From positions 1 to 6,174 of the forward strand of contig SCRB01000448.1 in the NCBI GenBank assembly GCA_004299545.1: a stretch of DNA of 6,174 bases, written 5' to 3'. Position numbers and translations under genes: made by a program. This document shows, piece by piece, positions 1 through 5,785 of the stretch; the stretch's first letter is position 1; each line of letters begins with the position of its first letter. Under the pieces are notes generated by a model that had not been told where the DNA came from, did no database searches, and saw nothing but the letters and a program-made list of their open reading frames with translations. This DNA is from Rhizobiaceae bacterium. GTDB lineage: Bacteria; Pseudomonadota; Alphaproteobacteria; Rhizobiales; Rhizobiaceae.

Positions 1-57
1 GATCCGAAATCCGTGCCGACCGTCTCATAAATGATGAGAATTTCGGATTCGGGACAT
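1..57 (-). CDS. Possible start of the next operon gene, frame unresolved, cut by the window edge
   Basis: An ATG at 57-55 shares its A with the TGA stop of the upstream metalloprotein gene (TGATG). It has an AAGGA Shine-Dalgarno-like sequence a few bases upstream, inside that gene, which is a typical translational-coupling arrangement. Read from this ATG, however, the frame stops after ten codons (TGA at 27-25). The most protein-like frame here is a different one. It is open to the window edge and reads ...ESEILIIYETVGTDFG, a beta-strand followed by a loop, with few rare codons. It would join the ATG if one base were absent from the GGG run at 51-53, giving MSESEILIIYETVGTDFG. Another option is a later ATG at 28-26 in the third frame, which lacks a good ribosome site. 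I do not recognise the product. It could be a real gene with a sequencing error, a broken gene, or an unrelated start outside the window. Confidence 0.35.
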
Positions 58-1112
58 CAGATATCCTTTTCGATCGGGACGAGGAACTTTCCACGTTCGA
101 TCTTGGTCACGCCGTCCACCTCGAGAGTGGGATGCAATATCACGCCGTCCATATGGATCTTCGACTTGACCGATCCGCCGACATCGACATTGGTGCCGAG
201 ACCGAAATGCAGTGTGCCCCAGATGTTCTTGTCCTCACGCTGGATGCCGCGCACGACCGCCTTCGCATTGACGCCCACGGATGCTTCCGCAGGACACATA
301 TAGGCGTTCTCGTCGCCGTATTTCTCCAGATAATCCCTCAGGATGCGTGCCTCCGCGGCACCTTCGATCTCGACGACACGTCCGTCTTTCACGGTCAATT
401 CAATCGGAGAATAGAGGCGGCCGATATGGTGCATGGTCAGATCGATCACCAGCTTTCCATTCGCGCTTCCCTCAACCGGCGCGACGTTGAACTCGCCGGT
501 GGGAAACAGGTAGTAGAGTAGATTGTTCCCCGGGCGGTTCTCGTCCTTGGCGAAATTGATGATCTTATAGGGATCGAAATCCGCCCCCGGCAGAGGCGGA
601 CAGGTAATGCGGCCGTCGACGCTGTAGGTGAAATCGGTGCCGAAATCGGACGTCACGCGGCACATTTTCGGATCGGGGCCGAAGACATTCTTCGAAACAT
701 AATGTTTGCGCAGCGCGATCATCTTCATGTCGTCCGTGACGGCGCCCGACTGGAACATCTCCAGCGTCATGCCGCCATCCATGCAGATGGAGGGAATGCC
801 GGCAGCCATGGCGTTGAAACTGGCCGACGAGTGCAGCATGCCGGTGGAGGCGAGCAGGATGTTGAAATCCGATTTCATCATCGCTTCGATCACTGCCGAG
901 GGCGGATCGTAATAGTCGGCCGGCCGACGCTCGAACAGCGTCAGCGTGGCATCCGCGCCTATATCTGACAGGATCGTCATCACCGCCTGCCACACACGCG
1001 GGTCATGGTCGAAATCCGACAGGACGAGGACACGGTTCCCTTGCTTTATGTTGGTCACCAGCGGCTTGCGCAGATATTCCAGCGTGCCGGCGATGAAATT
1101 GCCGTTATTCAT
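57..1112 (-). CDS. Metalloprotein of the M29 aminopeptidase / NicX (2,5-dihydroxypyridine 5,6-dioxygenase)-like superfamily
   Basis: This 351-residue cytoplasmic protein has no signal peptide or membrane segment. Its length is close to that of NicX, the non-haem Fe(II) enzyme that opens 2,5-dihydroxypyridine to N-formylmaleamate in nicotinate degradation. The N-terminal half looks like an alpha/beta domain. The C-terminal half carries the family landmarks: PTGEF (E207), APVEGSANG (211-219), ARILRDYLEKYGDENAY (255-271), E276, GTLHFGLGTN (299-308, H302), and KIHMDG with an H320-x-D322 pair. H320 and D322 match the HxD iron ligands of NicX. The position of the third NicX histidine appears to be E276, and E207 and H302 look like additional M29 peptidase metal ligands, so the reaction may be hydrolytic rather than oxygenative. 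The ATG at 1112 is supported by AAGGAG seven bases upstream. It lies 65 bases after the preceding gene and is probably in the same operon. The family is fairly sure; the substrate is unknown. Confidence 0.8.
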   Translation of the reverse strand: MNNGNFIAGTLEYLRKPLVTNIKQGNRVLVLSDFDHDPRVWQAVMTILSDIGADATLTLFERRPADYYDPPSAVIEAMMKSDFNILLASTGMLHSSASFNAMAAGIPSICMDGGMTLEMFQSGAVTDDMKMIALRKHYVSKNVFGPDPKMCRVTSDFGTDFTYSVDGRITCPPLPGADFDPYKIINFAKDENRPGNNLLYYLFPTGEFNVAPVEGSANGKLVIDLTMHHIGRLYSPIELTVKDGRVVEIEGAAEARILRDYLEKYGDENAYMCPAEASVGVNAKAVVRGIQREDKNIWGTLHFGLGTNVDVGGSVKSKIHMDGVILHPTLEVDGVTKIERGKFLVPIEKDI

Positions 1113-1177
1113 AGACTCTCTCCTTCTGGGGACCCGGCCAAAAGCCGAGGGGGTGGATTGGTGGTCATATCCTCGGA

Positions 1178-1768
1178 CTATGCCCGGTAGGGCAGGTAGC
1201 TTTCGGTAGTCACGAGAGCGCCTGCCGCACCGGCGAAGGCGCCGGGGTCGATGAGCGATTCAAGGTTGCCGATGCCGCCCACGATCACGAGAAAGGTTCC
1301 CGTATCCTCCCCCTTTCCTTCGAATACCCGCAGTTGCTTCACGCCGGGCGCGCTGGCAAAGCAGTGTTTTGCGCCCTCCGTGACAAGGGAGGCGGCAGCT
1401 GCATCGATGCCGTCGAACCGAAGGACGAGGAAGCGCGGCGCAGACATCGCCATCGCATCGCCGGGATAGATTTGCGTAGCCTCGATCCGCGTGACCTTCG
1501 TGCGCGAGACGACACGCCGCGTCCAGGGCGTGAAGTTCTCGCCGGCGAACGCCATGTACGCAGGACTGTGTAGGACCCCCACTTCTGAAAGGTCATAGAG
1601 CGCGAGATAACGCCGATCGTGGTCCGCCGACACATACCTCTCGGCCGACAGAAATCCCTCTATCGCCAGGCGTTCAGGAATGTGGTCGGTATCGTACCAG
1701 GCGTTTAGTTCCTCCTCCATCGCGGCCGGTGGCTCGTTGATGACGAACAGAAGCCCTATTGTGGACAT
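1178..1768 (-). CDS. EthD-like / dimeric alpha-beta-barrel protein with NxWYDTDHIPER motif, function unknown
   Basis: This is a 196-residue soluble protein. Near the N-terminus, strand STIGLLFVINEPP leads into N22-x-W24-Y25-D26-T-D-H29-I-P31-E32-R33 and then GFLSAERY (38-45). This pattern is seen in small ferredoxin-like, dimeric alpha-beta-barrel proteins often annotated as EthD-like or as a domain of unknown function. HSPAYMAF (67-74) and TPWTRR (80-85) follow in the first lobe. The second lobe, from about residue 110, begins again with a beta-strand (PRFLVLRFDG) and may be a diverged copy of the same fold. Such proteins occur beside catabolic enzymes; some bind or transform aromatic intermediates, but most are uncharacterised. 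I chose the start at 1768, not the ATG at 1810. It has AAAGGG and GGAG upstream and the family's N-terminal strand begins there, whereas the longer form would overlap the hydrolase gene. The gene follows the hydrolase by 16 bases and sits between it and the metalloprotein, so a role in the same pathway is likely. Confidence 0.75.
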   Translation of the reverse strand: MSTIGLLFVINEPPAAMEEELNAWYDTDHIPERLAIEGFLSAERYVSADHDRRYLALYDLSEVGVLHSPAYMAFAGENFTPWTRRVVSRTKVTRIEATQIYPGDAMAMSAPRFLVLRFDGIDAAAASLVTEGAKHCFASAPGVKQLRVFEGKGEDTGTFLVIVGGIGNLESLIDPGAFAGAAGALVTTESYLPYRA

Positions 1769-1773
1769 GACAG

Positions 1774-1783
1774 CCCTTTCTCC
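1774..1783 (-). promoter_or_regulatory. Ribosome binding site fixing the start of the EthD-like gene
   Basis: On the minus strand the 16-base gap between the hydrolase stop and the ATG at 1768 reads CGGAGAAAGGGCTGTC. AAAGGG lies five bases before the ATG, and GGAG lies just ahead of it. This favours the ATG at 1768 over the in-frame ATG at 1810, which sits inside the hydrolase gene. Confidence 0.6.
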
Positions 1784-1784
1784 G

Positions 1785-2570
1785 TCATCGAGGCTGCGAC
1801 GCGTCGGCATGCCGCTCGCGCAGGAAGCGCATGACGCGGTCGGTGAAACGATCGGCGTGCTCGATCTGCATCATGTGCGGGGCGCCCGACAGCACGGAAA
1901 ACTCTGCGCCTCTGATGGCGTCCGCCATTTCCCTTGTCGCGGCGACGGACGTTCCCGCATCGCGTTCGCCGGCGATGACGAGGGCAGGCGCATTTATCGA
2001 GCCCAGCCGGTCATGGACATCGAAACCGGCAATAGCATCCCAGCCCGCGGCCCAGCCCGCGGTTTCGTCAGCGAGCAGCCGCTCGCGGACCCGCCGGACG
2101 GATTCCGACGCCATGAAGCCTGGTGTGAACCACCGCTCCAGCGTTACCTCGGCAACTCCCGTCATTCCTGTGACTGGATCGGTCTCGCCTCTGGCACGAA
2201 CGGCCGCCCGCGCTTCCGGGGGAATGCGCGCGCCGCAAGCACCGACGACAATGAAGGAGAGCCGCTCCGGATGCGTGGCGGCGAATTCCTGAGCGATCAT
2301 GCCGCCGAAAGAGAGGCCGAGGAGGGCGCTCCGCGCTAAACCAAGCTCGTCCAGCAGTGCGCGAATATCGTCCGCATAGGCCGCGATAGCGCGGCCATAT
2401 TCCGCGGCATCGGAGTGCCCGTGTCCGGCCAGATCGACGGCGATCACGGTGTGGATGGCCGAGGCCTTCTCGATCAGAGGCCCCCAGAAGCTGTGATCGA
2501 GACCGACCGGATGCAAGAGGACCAACGGCGGGCCCTTTCCCGTCGAACTATGAAACAGACGAACCGGCAT
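1785..2570 (-). CDS. Alpha/beta hydrolase, 3-oxoadipate enol-lactonase / N-formylmaleamate deformylase-like
   Basis: This is a 261-residue cytoplasmic alpha/beta-hydrolase-fold enzyme of normal family length. Visible landmarks in order are an oxyanion-loop segment LLHPVGLD (18-25; His-Pro where many relatives have His-Gly), DLAGHGHSD (46-54), the nucleophile elbow GLSFGG with Ser87, RWFTPGF (146-152, common in PcaD-type enzymes), the acid in GERD (Asp204), and the catalytic histidine in GAPH (His232). The triad is therefore complete. PcaD-like members hydrolyse enol-lactones, and the related NicD removes formate from N-formylmaleamate. Either reaction would suit a ring-degradation operon, but the sequence alone does not tell them apart. 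The ATG at 2570 is preferred because AAGGGAG stands five bases upstream. The ATG at 2585 overlaps the livM stop as ATGA and would add only MKGAA. The closely coupled position after livM suggests that the imported compound, or a product of it, is the substrate. Confidence 0.85.
   Translation of the reverse strand: MPVRLFHSSTGKGPPLVLLHPVGLDHSFWGPLIEKASAIHTVIAVDLAGHGHSDAAEYGRAIAAYADDIRALLDELGLARSALLGLSFGGMIAQEFAATHPERLSFIVVGACGARIPPEARAAVRARGETDPVTGMTGVAEVTLERWFTPGFMASESVRRVRERLLADETAGWAAGWDAIAGFDVHDRLGSINAPALVIAGERDAGTSVAATREMADAIRGAEFSVLSGAPHMMQIEHADRFTDRVMRFLRERHADASQPR
2039..2062. repeat. 12-bp tandem duplication within the hydrolase gene
   Basis: The unit cccagcccgcgg occurs twice in direct succession (2039-2050 and 2051-2062). 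It encodes part of the segment AGWAAGWDA (residues 171-179) of the alpha/beta hydrolase. The reading frame is preserved, and PcaD-like relatives have a similar small-residue segment of about this length here, so it need not be a recent insertion. Confidence 0.6.
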
Positions 2571-2575
2571 GGCTG

Positions 2576-2582
2576 CTCCCTT
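2576..2582 (-). promoter_or_regulatory. Ribosome binding site deciding the hydrolase start
   Basis: AAGGGAG on the minus strand lies five bases before the ATG at 2570 and overlaps the last bases of livM. The alternative ATG at 2585 has AAAGGA directly abutting it, too close for efficient initiation. This supports the shorter protein beginning MPVRLFHSS. Confidence 0.6.
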
Positions 2583-3517
2583 CATTCCTTTGCTCCGCTA
2601 TTTTCGGGCAGAAGGTCATCGGGCTGGCGATATTTCTTGAGTGGCTCGGGGAAAACGCCGCGTGGCCAGTTCTGGACGACGACGATGAAGCCTACGCCGA
2701 TGATCAATTGCCTGATCGCACCGATCTGTACTGCCGACAGACCGGGAATGAGGCCACCGACGAAGCGCGTCCCCTCTACGATGAAGACAACGAAGAAGGC
2801 GCCGGCCACGGCTCCCCAGTTATTGCCTTTTCCGCCGAGGATAAGGGCAAGGAAGACGTATATCAGGAGCTGCGGTTGGAAAATCTCGGGAGAAATGAAC
2901 CCGATATAATGGGCGTAGACGGCGCCGGCCAGGCCCATGACCGCGCCTCCCACGGCAAGCGCCTTCATCTGGAAGCTGAAGACATGCTTACCGGCGGTCG
3001 CGGCGACCATCTGGTCTTCGCGGATCGCACGAAGAACCCGACCGAACGGAGAACGGCGCAGGACCTCCATTCCCAGGAAGGTGACGGCCAGGATGACGAC
3101 ACACACGGCCAGATAGACGATATTGAAGGCCTCTCCGTGCAAACTTCCGGCGAGCCGAGGTATCTGGCCGATGCCGTCGGTGCCATTGGTCAGCCAGATC
3201 TCGTTCTGGGCGATCAATGCAAGGACCTGCGCGAAGCCCAGAGTCGCGATTGCGAGATAATCGTCGCGCAGCTTGACGATCCCGACGCAGGTTGCAGCCC
3301 CGAGCGCGCCGGCCACGACGGTTCCGATCAGCATGCCAACGACGACCGGCAGGCCAAAATGGATCGTCACCAGGGCGGAAGCGTAGCCTCCGATGGCGTA
3401 ATATCCGAGTATGCCGAGATTGGCCATGCCAGCCATGCCCCACATGAGATTGAGGCCGAGCGCAAGGAGAGCGTATATGCCGCCGAAGGTCAGTATGGTC
3501 AGAATATAGGTGAGCAT
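2582..3517 (-). CDS. livM: LivM-type ABC transporter inner-membrane permease
   Basis: This is a 311-residue polytopic inner-membrane protein, one of the two permeases of a branched-chain-amino-acid-type (HAAT) ABC importer. Hydrophobic helices are visible from the N-terminus (LTYILTILTFGGIYALLALGL) through about residue 285. Family landmarks include NLMWGMAGMANLG (23-35), LRDDYLAIATLGF (83-95) with the following NGTDGI (111-116), the cytoplasmic coupling segment SPFGRVLRAIREDQMVAAT (156-174), and LGGKGNNWGAVAGA (227-240). The length is that of a stand-alone LivM, with no fused LivG ATPase domain. The tail after about residue 290 is polar and cytoplasmic. The start is supported by GAGGTAGG just upstream, which overlaps the livH stop; the two genes are six bases apart. 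It ends in an ATGA overlap region with the hydrolase gene. The family assignment is secure, but the transported solute cannot be read from the permease. Confidence 0.93.
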   Translation of the reverse strand: MLTYILTILTFGGIYALLALGLNLMWGMAGMANLGILGYYAIGGYASALVTIHFGLPVVVGMLIGTVVAGALGAATCVGIVKLRDDYLAIATLGFAQVLALIAQNEIWLTNGTDGIGQIPRLAGSLHGEAFNIVYLAVCVVILAVTFLGMEVLRRSPFGRVLRAIREDQMVAATAGKHVFSFQMKALAVGGAVMGLAGAVYAHYIGFISPEIFQPQLLIYVFLALILGGKGNNWGAVAGAFFVVFIVEGTRFVGGLIPGLSAVQIGAIRQLIIGVGFIVVVQNWPRGVFPEPLKKYRQPDDLLPENSGAKE

Positions 3518-3523
3518 GATCGC

Positions 3524-4390
3524 CTACCTCTTACCCAGAATGCCGCGAGGGAAGAACAGGAGCGCAACGATGATTGCGACGAAGCCCACCGCCGAACGGT
3601 AGGCGTCGGGAAGAGCCAGGAGCGACAGTTCCTCAGCCACCCCGATGACGAGGGCTCCGGCAACGGCACCCGGAATGTTGCCGAGCCCGCCCAGGACGGC
3701 GGCCGCGAACACGGAAAGGATAACCCGGAAGCCGATCGTCGGCTCTATGCCCGACTGCAAAGCGACCAGCACACCCCCCACACCGGCCAGGCCCATCCCG
3801 ATGAAGATCGCAAGGCGGGCGATCTGCTCGGGGTTGATGCCCTTGATATCGGCCAGCTTCGGATTGTCGGCCACCGCGCGCATCGCCCTTCCGATCGAGG
3901 TGAACGCGAGAAGGCAGAAAAGGGCGGCGGTAACGACGGCGGCGATGAGAAAATTGAAGAATTGCTGGGGCGCAATATGCACCGTTCCGAAGATCCAGTC
4001 GCGGTAGATGGGAATATCGAGTCCACGCACGTCGTTGCCGAAGCTGAAGCGGACAATGTTTTCGAGCACCATGTTAAGCGCAAGTGAGGTAATCGCGACC
4101 GTCAGCGGCCCTTGGCCGCGCAAGGGCCTGAGCGCGATATGGTCGCTCACCACGCCAATCGCGCCGCTGACCGCAAAGGCGGCTATAACGGCCACCGCAG
4201 CCGGAAGACCGAAGACCGTATTTGCTACGAATGCGGCATAGGCGCCGATCGCTACATGCGAGGCGACGGAAAAATTGCTGATCTGGAGAACCGCGAAAAT
4301 GAGGCTGAACGCGATGGCTGGTACCGCCAATATGGCGCCCGACATCAGGCCATTCACCACGAGTTGCGGAATTTGCGTCAGAATTTCCAT
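3524..4390 (-). CDS. livH: LivH-type ABC transporter inner-membrane permease
   Basis: This is a 288-residue polytopic inner-membrane permease that pairs with the LivM-type protein encoded just downstream. The family pattern is clear: a first helix QLVVNGLMSGAILAVPAIAF, then SLIFAVLQISNFSVASHVAIGAY (29-51), LRPLRGQGPLTVAITSLALN (87-106), the coupling-helix region SIGRAMRAVADNPKLADIKGI (165-185), and LGGLGNIPGAVAGALVIG (233-250). It ends in FFPRGILGKR, a usual LivH terminus. I chose the ATG at 4390, which begins MEILTQIPQLVVNG and gives the normal family length; the ribosome site (AGG seven bases upstream) is weak. The in-frame ATG at 4534 would add 48 polar residues encoded by the hairpin-rich spacer and is unlikely. 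The weak initiation site and the structured spacer may keep permease output below that of the binding protein. Confidence 0.92.
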   Translation of the reverse strand: MEILTQIPQLVVNGLMSGAILAVPAIAFSLIFAVLQISNFSVASHVAIGAYAAFVANTVFGLPAAVAVIAAFAVSGAIGVVSDHIALRPLRGQGPLTVAITSLALNMVLENIVRFSFGNDVRGLDIPIYRDWIFGTVHIAPQQFFNFLIAAVVTAALFCLLAFTSIGRAMRAVADNPKLADIKGINPEQIARLAIFIGMGLAGVGGVLVALQSGIEPTIGFRVILSVFAAAVLGGLGNIPGAVAGALVIGVAEELSLLALPDAYRSAVGFVAIIVALLFFPRGILGKR

Positions 4391-4537
4391 TTCTGTACCT
4401 GTTGCGTGGCGAGCCGAGACGCACCAAGGAGGCATCTCATCCACCGCCAGGCAGTCCTCCGGCCGCTTCCGGCTGGAGACAAGATGAGAGAAGAGGGGGG
4501 ACCGCCCGGCACCTGGAGGATGCCGGGCGTCCATGGT
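4391..4537 (-). promoter_or_regulatory. Structured spacer between binding-protein gene and livH
   Basis: This is the only long intergenic spacer in the window (147 bases). It holds a perfect 9-bp inverted repeat just after the binding-protein stop. It also holds a second, compound structure: an outer 7-bp pair, TCTCATC at 4435-4441 with GATGAGA at 4483-4489, encloses a 4+4-bp hairpin (4457-4465 with 4470-4478, one A-C mismatch on the transcribed strand and a four-base loop). Between the two structures the transcript is C/U-rich. No clear promoter boxes are seen. Spacers like this commonly protect binding-protein mRNA and limit read-through to permeases. Confidence 0.5.
4503..4529 (-). terminator. 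Hairpin after the binding-protein gene (mRNA-stabilising or attenuating)
   Basis: Arms CGCCCGGCA (4503-4511) and TGCCGGGCG (4521-4529) pair perfectly over 9 bp around a 9-base loop, and the hairpin begins eight bases after the TGA stop of the binding-protein gene. On the transcribed strand it is followed by GGTCCCCCCTCTTCTCTC, which is pyrimidine-rich but not a clean U tract. Partial attenuation or 3'-end protection is therefore more likely than full intrinsic termination. Confidence 0.5.
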
Positions 4538-5749
4538 TCAGACGACGACCAGCACGCCGTTCTTGATCTGCATCGTCTTGAAATAGGCGTTGGGCAAGTT
4601 GCCGTTCGGAAGAAACTCGCAGTTGCTGGACGCCCCTTCGTAGTTGATCTTCTTTCCTTCCGAGAGAAGCTTCAGTCCGGTCATGACGTCGCCGACCGGC
4701 TCGCCATCGGGACCGCCGATGGTCGACCGGATCGTTTTCTGGATTGCCTCGCCCGTCGCCTGTCCGGATGCGGCGACCGCAAGCAGCACGAGATTGATCT
4801 GGTCATAGGACTGGCACCTGTTCGTATCCAGCACTCCCTTGACGCCCGTGATCTTCTGGAGGTTCTTGTAGGCGGCAGACGTTTCCGCGACCGAAGGGAA
4901 GACGGTGTAGATGCCTTCGGCGGCTTTCGCGCCGGCGGCATTGATGAATTCCTGCGTGATCGCCGTGCCGAAGCCGCAGATAATTCCCTCAAAGCCGGCG
5001 CGGTAAAGATCCTTGACGATGCTGGCACTGTCCTGCGGATAGCCGCCGAGCATGATGAAATCCGGCTTCGTCCGCAGGGCCTGGTCGACTTCCGAGCGGA
5101 AGGAGGTCTTGGTTCCGTCATAAATGACACTTCCAACCTTGGCGCCTTTCGGCTCCACATCGTCCTTCAGCCCCTTCAGCATCGACTGGCTGAAGGGGTT
5201 TTGCGCCAGCATGGCATAGAAATTCTTTGCGCCGCGCTTCAGGCCGAACTCGCCGATGGCCTTGCCCTGCAACGAGACAGGCACATAGGTGCGGATGAAG
5301 TATCCGTGATGCGGCATCGTCGCGAGTGTGTCGGATGCCGCGATCGCCAGCATGGCCACCTTGTTCTGCCAGCAGATAGGCAATGTCGGCATCGCCACGG
5401 CCGAGGACCACACGCCGGTGACGGCGCAAACCTTGTCGACGTCGATGAGCTTGCGCACGGCCAGGACGCCGGCGTCCGGATTGGTCTGGTCGTCCTCGAC
5501 GAAATATTCGACCTTCTGGCCCATGATGCCGCCGGCGGCGTTGACCTGGTCCACGACGGTCTGTTGCACCTTCGCCATGATCGGCCCCCAGGTGCCGCCG
5601 GCGCCCGTGAGGGACATCAGCCCGCCTATCCTGATAGGCCCAGAAATCTCCGCCCTGGCGATGGCAGGAGCCATCATCACCGCTGCGCCTGCACCCGCTG
5701 CGGTCTTGAGCAGCGTGCGCCGGGAAATGGTTGTATCAGTTGTCTTCAT
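4538..5749 (-). CDS. Periplasmic substrate-binding protein of a Liv-type ABC importer, Tat signal
   Basis: This 403-residue precursor belongs to the type I periplasmic-binding-protein family (LivJ/LivK-like, Peripla_BP_6) and captures the solute for the LivHM permeases. The N-terminus has a twin-arginine motif SRRTLLK (9-15), a hydrophobic stretch and an ARA/E cleavage site after about residue 33, so folded export by Tat is expected. The mature protein starts ISGPIRIGGLMSLTGAGG. It shows EYFVEDDQTNPDAGVLAVRKLI (81-102), GVWSSAVAMPTLPI (112-125), AIAASDTL (135-142), FRSEVDQALRTKPDFIMLGG (217-236) and YEGASSNCEFLPNGN (370-384). C312 and C377 could form a disulfide. The strong ribosome site GGGAGG five bases before the ATG suggests high expression, as expected for a binding protein. 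The ligand is unknown; family members bind amino acids, amides, aromatic acids and other small molecules, so the name does not imply leucine. Confidence 0.92.
   Translation of the reverse strand: MKTTDTTISRRTLLKTAAGAGAAVMMAPAIARAEISGPIRIGGLMSLTGAGGTWGPIMAKVQQTVVDQVNAAGGIMGQKVEYFVEDDQTNPDAGVLAVRKLIDVDKVCAVTGVWSSAVAMPTLPICWQNKVAMLAIAASDTLATMPHHGYFIRTYVPVSLQGKAIGEFGLKRGAKNFYAMLAQNPFSQSMLKGLKDDVEPKGAKVGSVIYDGTKTSFRSEVDQALRTKPDFIMLGGYPQDSASIVKDLYRAGFEGIICGFGTAITQEFINAAGAKAAEGIYTVFPSVAETSAAYKNLQKITGVKGVLDTNRCQSYDQINLVLLAVAASGQATGEAIQKTIRSTIGGPDGEPVGDVMTGLKLLSEGKKINYEGASSNCEFLPNGNLPNAYFKTMQIKNGVLVVV
5171..5202 (+). terminator. Terminator-like palindrome inside the binding-protein gene, antisense orientation
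   Basis: Read on the plus strand, CCCCTTCAGC (5171-5180) and GCTGAAGGGG (5189-5198) form a perfect 10-bp stem with an eight-base loop and are followed directly by TTTT (5199-5202). The element is wholly within the coding sequence, covering the segment NPFSQSMLKGL, so it may be a coincidence of codon choice. If functional, it would stop antisense transcripts rather than the operon. Confidence 0.3.
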
Positions 5750-5785
5750 GGGTGCCTCCCTGGCTATGGCCCTAAGGCCGATTGA

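Noticed and set aside
1113..1177. Weak hairpin (CGGC/GCCG) in the 65-base gap before the metalloprotein gene
   Set aside because: Four to six pairs with a wobble and no U tract; too weak to call a terminator. I see no promoter in the gap.
1769..1810. 14-residue N-terminal extension of the EthD-like protein
   Set aside because: It would start inside the hydrolase gene, whereas the ATG at 1768 has a well-placed ribosome site and matches the family's first beta-strand.
2039..2062. 12-bp tandem duplication as a recent in-frame insertion
   Set aside because: The segment keeps the usual spacing of PcaD-like hydrolases as far as I can judge by eye, so a simple codon coincidence is enough.
2708..4087. 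Long plus-strand open frame of 459 codons opposite livM and livH
   Set aside because: It spans two clear permease genes and their junction. Its translation is rich in D, E, H, R and Q with no recognisable domain, as expected of an antisense frame in GC-rich DNA.
4391..4534. 48-residue N-terminal extension of LivH from an upstream ATG
   Set aside because: The extension is polar, is encoded by the inverted-repeat spacer and is absent from typical LivH proteins. The ATG at 4390 gives the normal family N-terminus.
4112..5785. Long plus-strand open frame of 557 codons opposite the binding-protein gene and livH
   Set aside because: It crosses the structured spacer and two well-supported minus-strand genes. 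Its product is low-complexity, rich in R, H, D and G, with no motif. The length reflects the absence of stop codons in GC-rich antisense frames.
5750..5785. Short GGCC-based palindrome in the livF/binding-protein gap as a terminator or operator
   Set aside because: The stem is only four base pairs, with no T tract; the gap is 36 bases and is mostly explained by the ribosome site.
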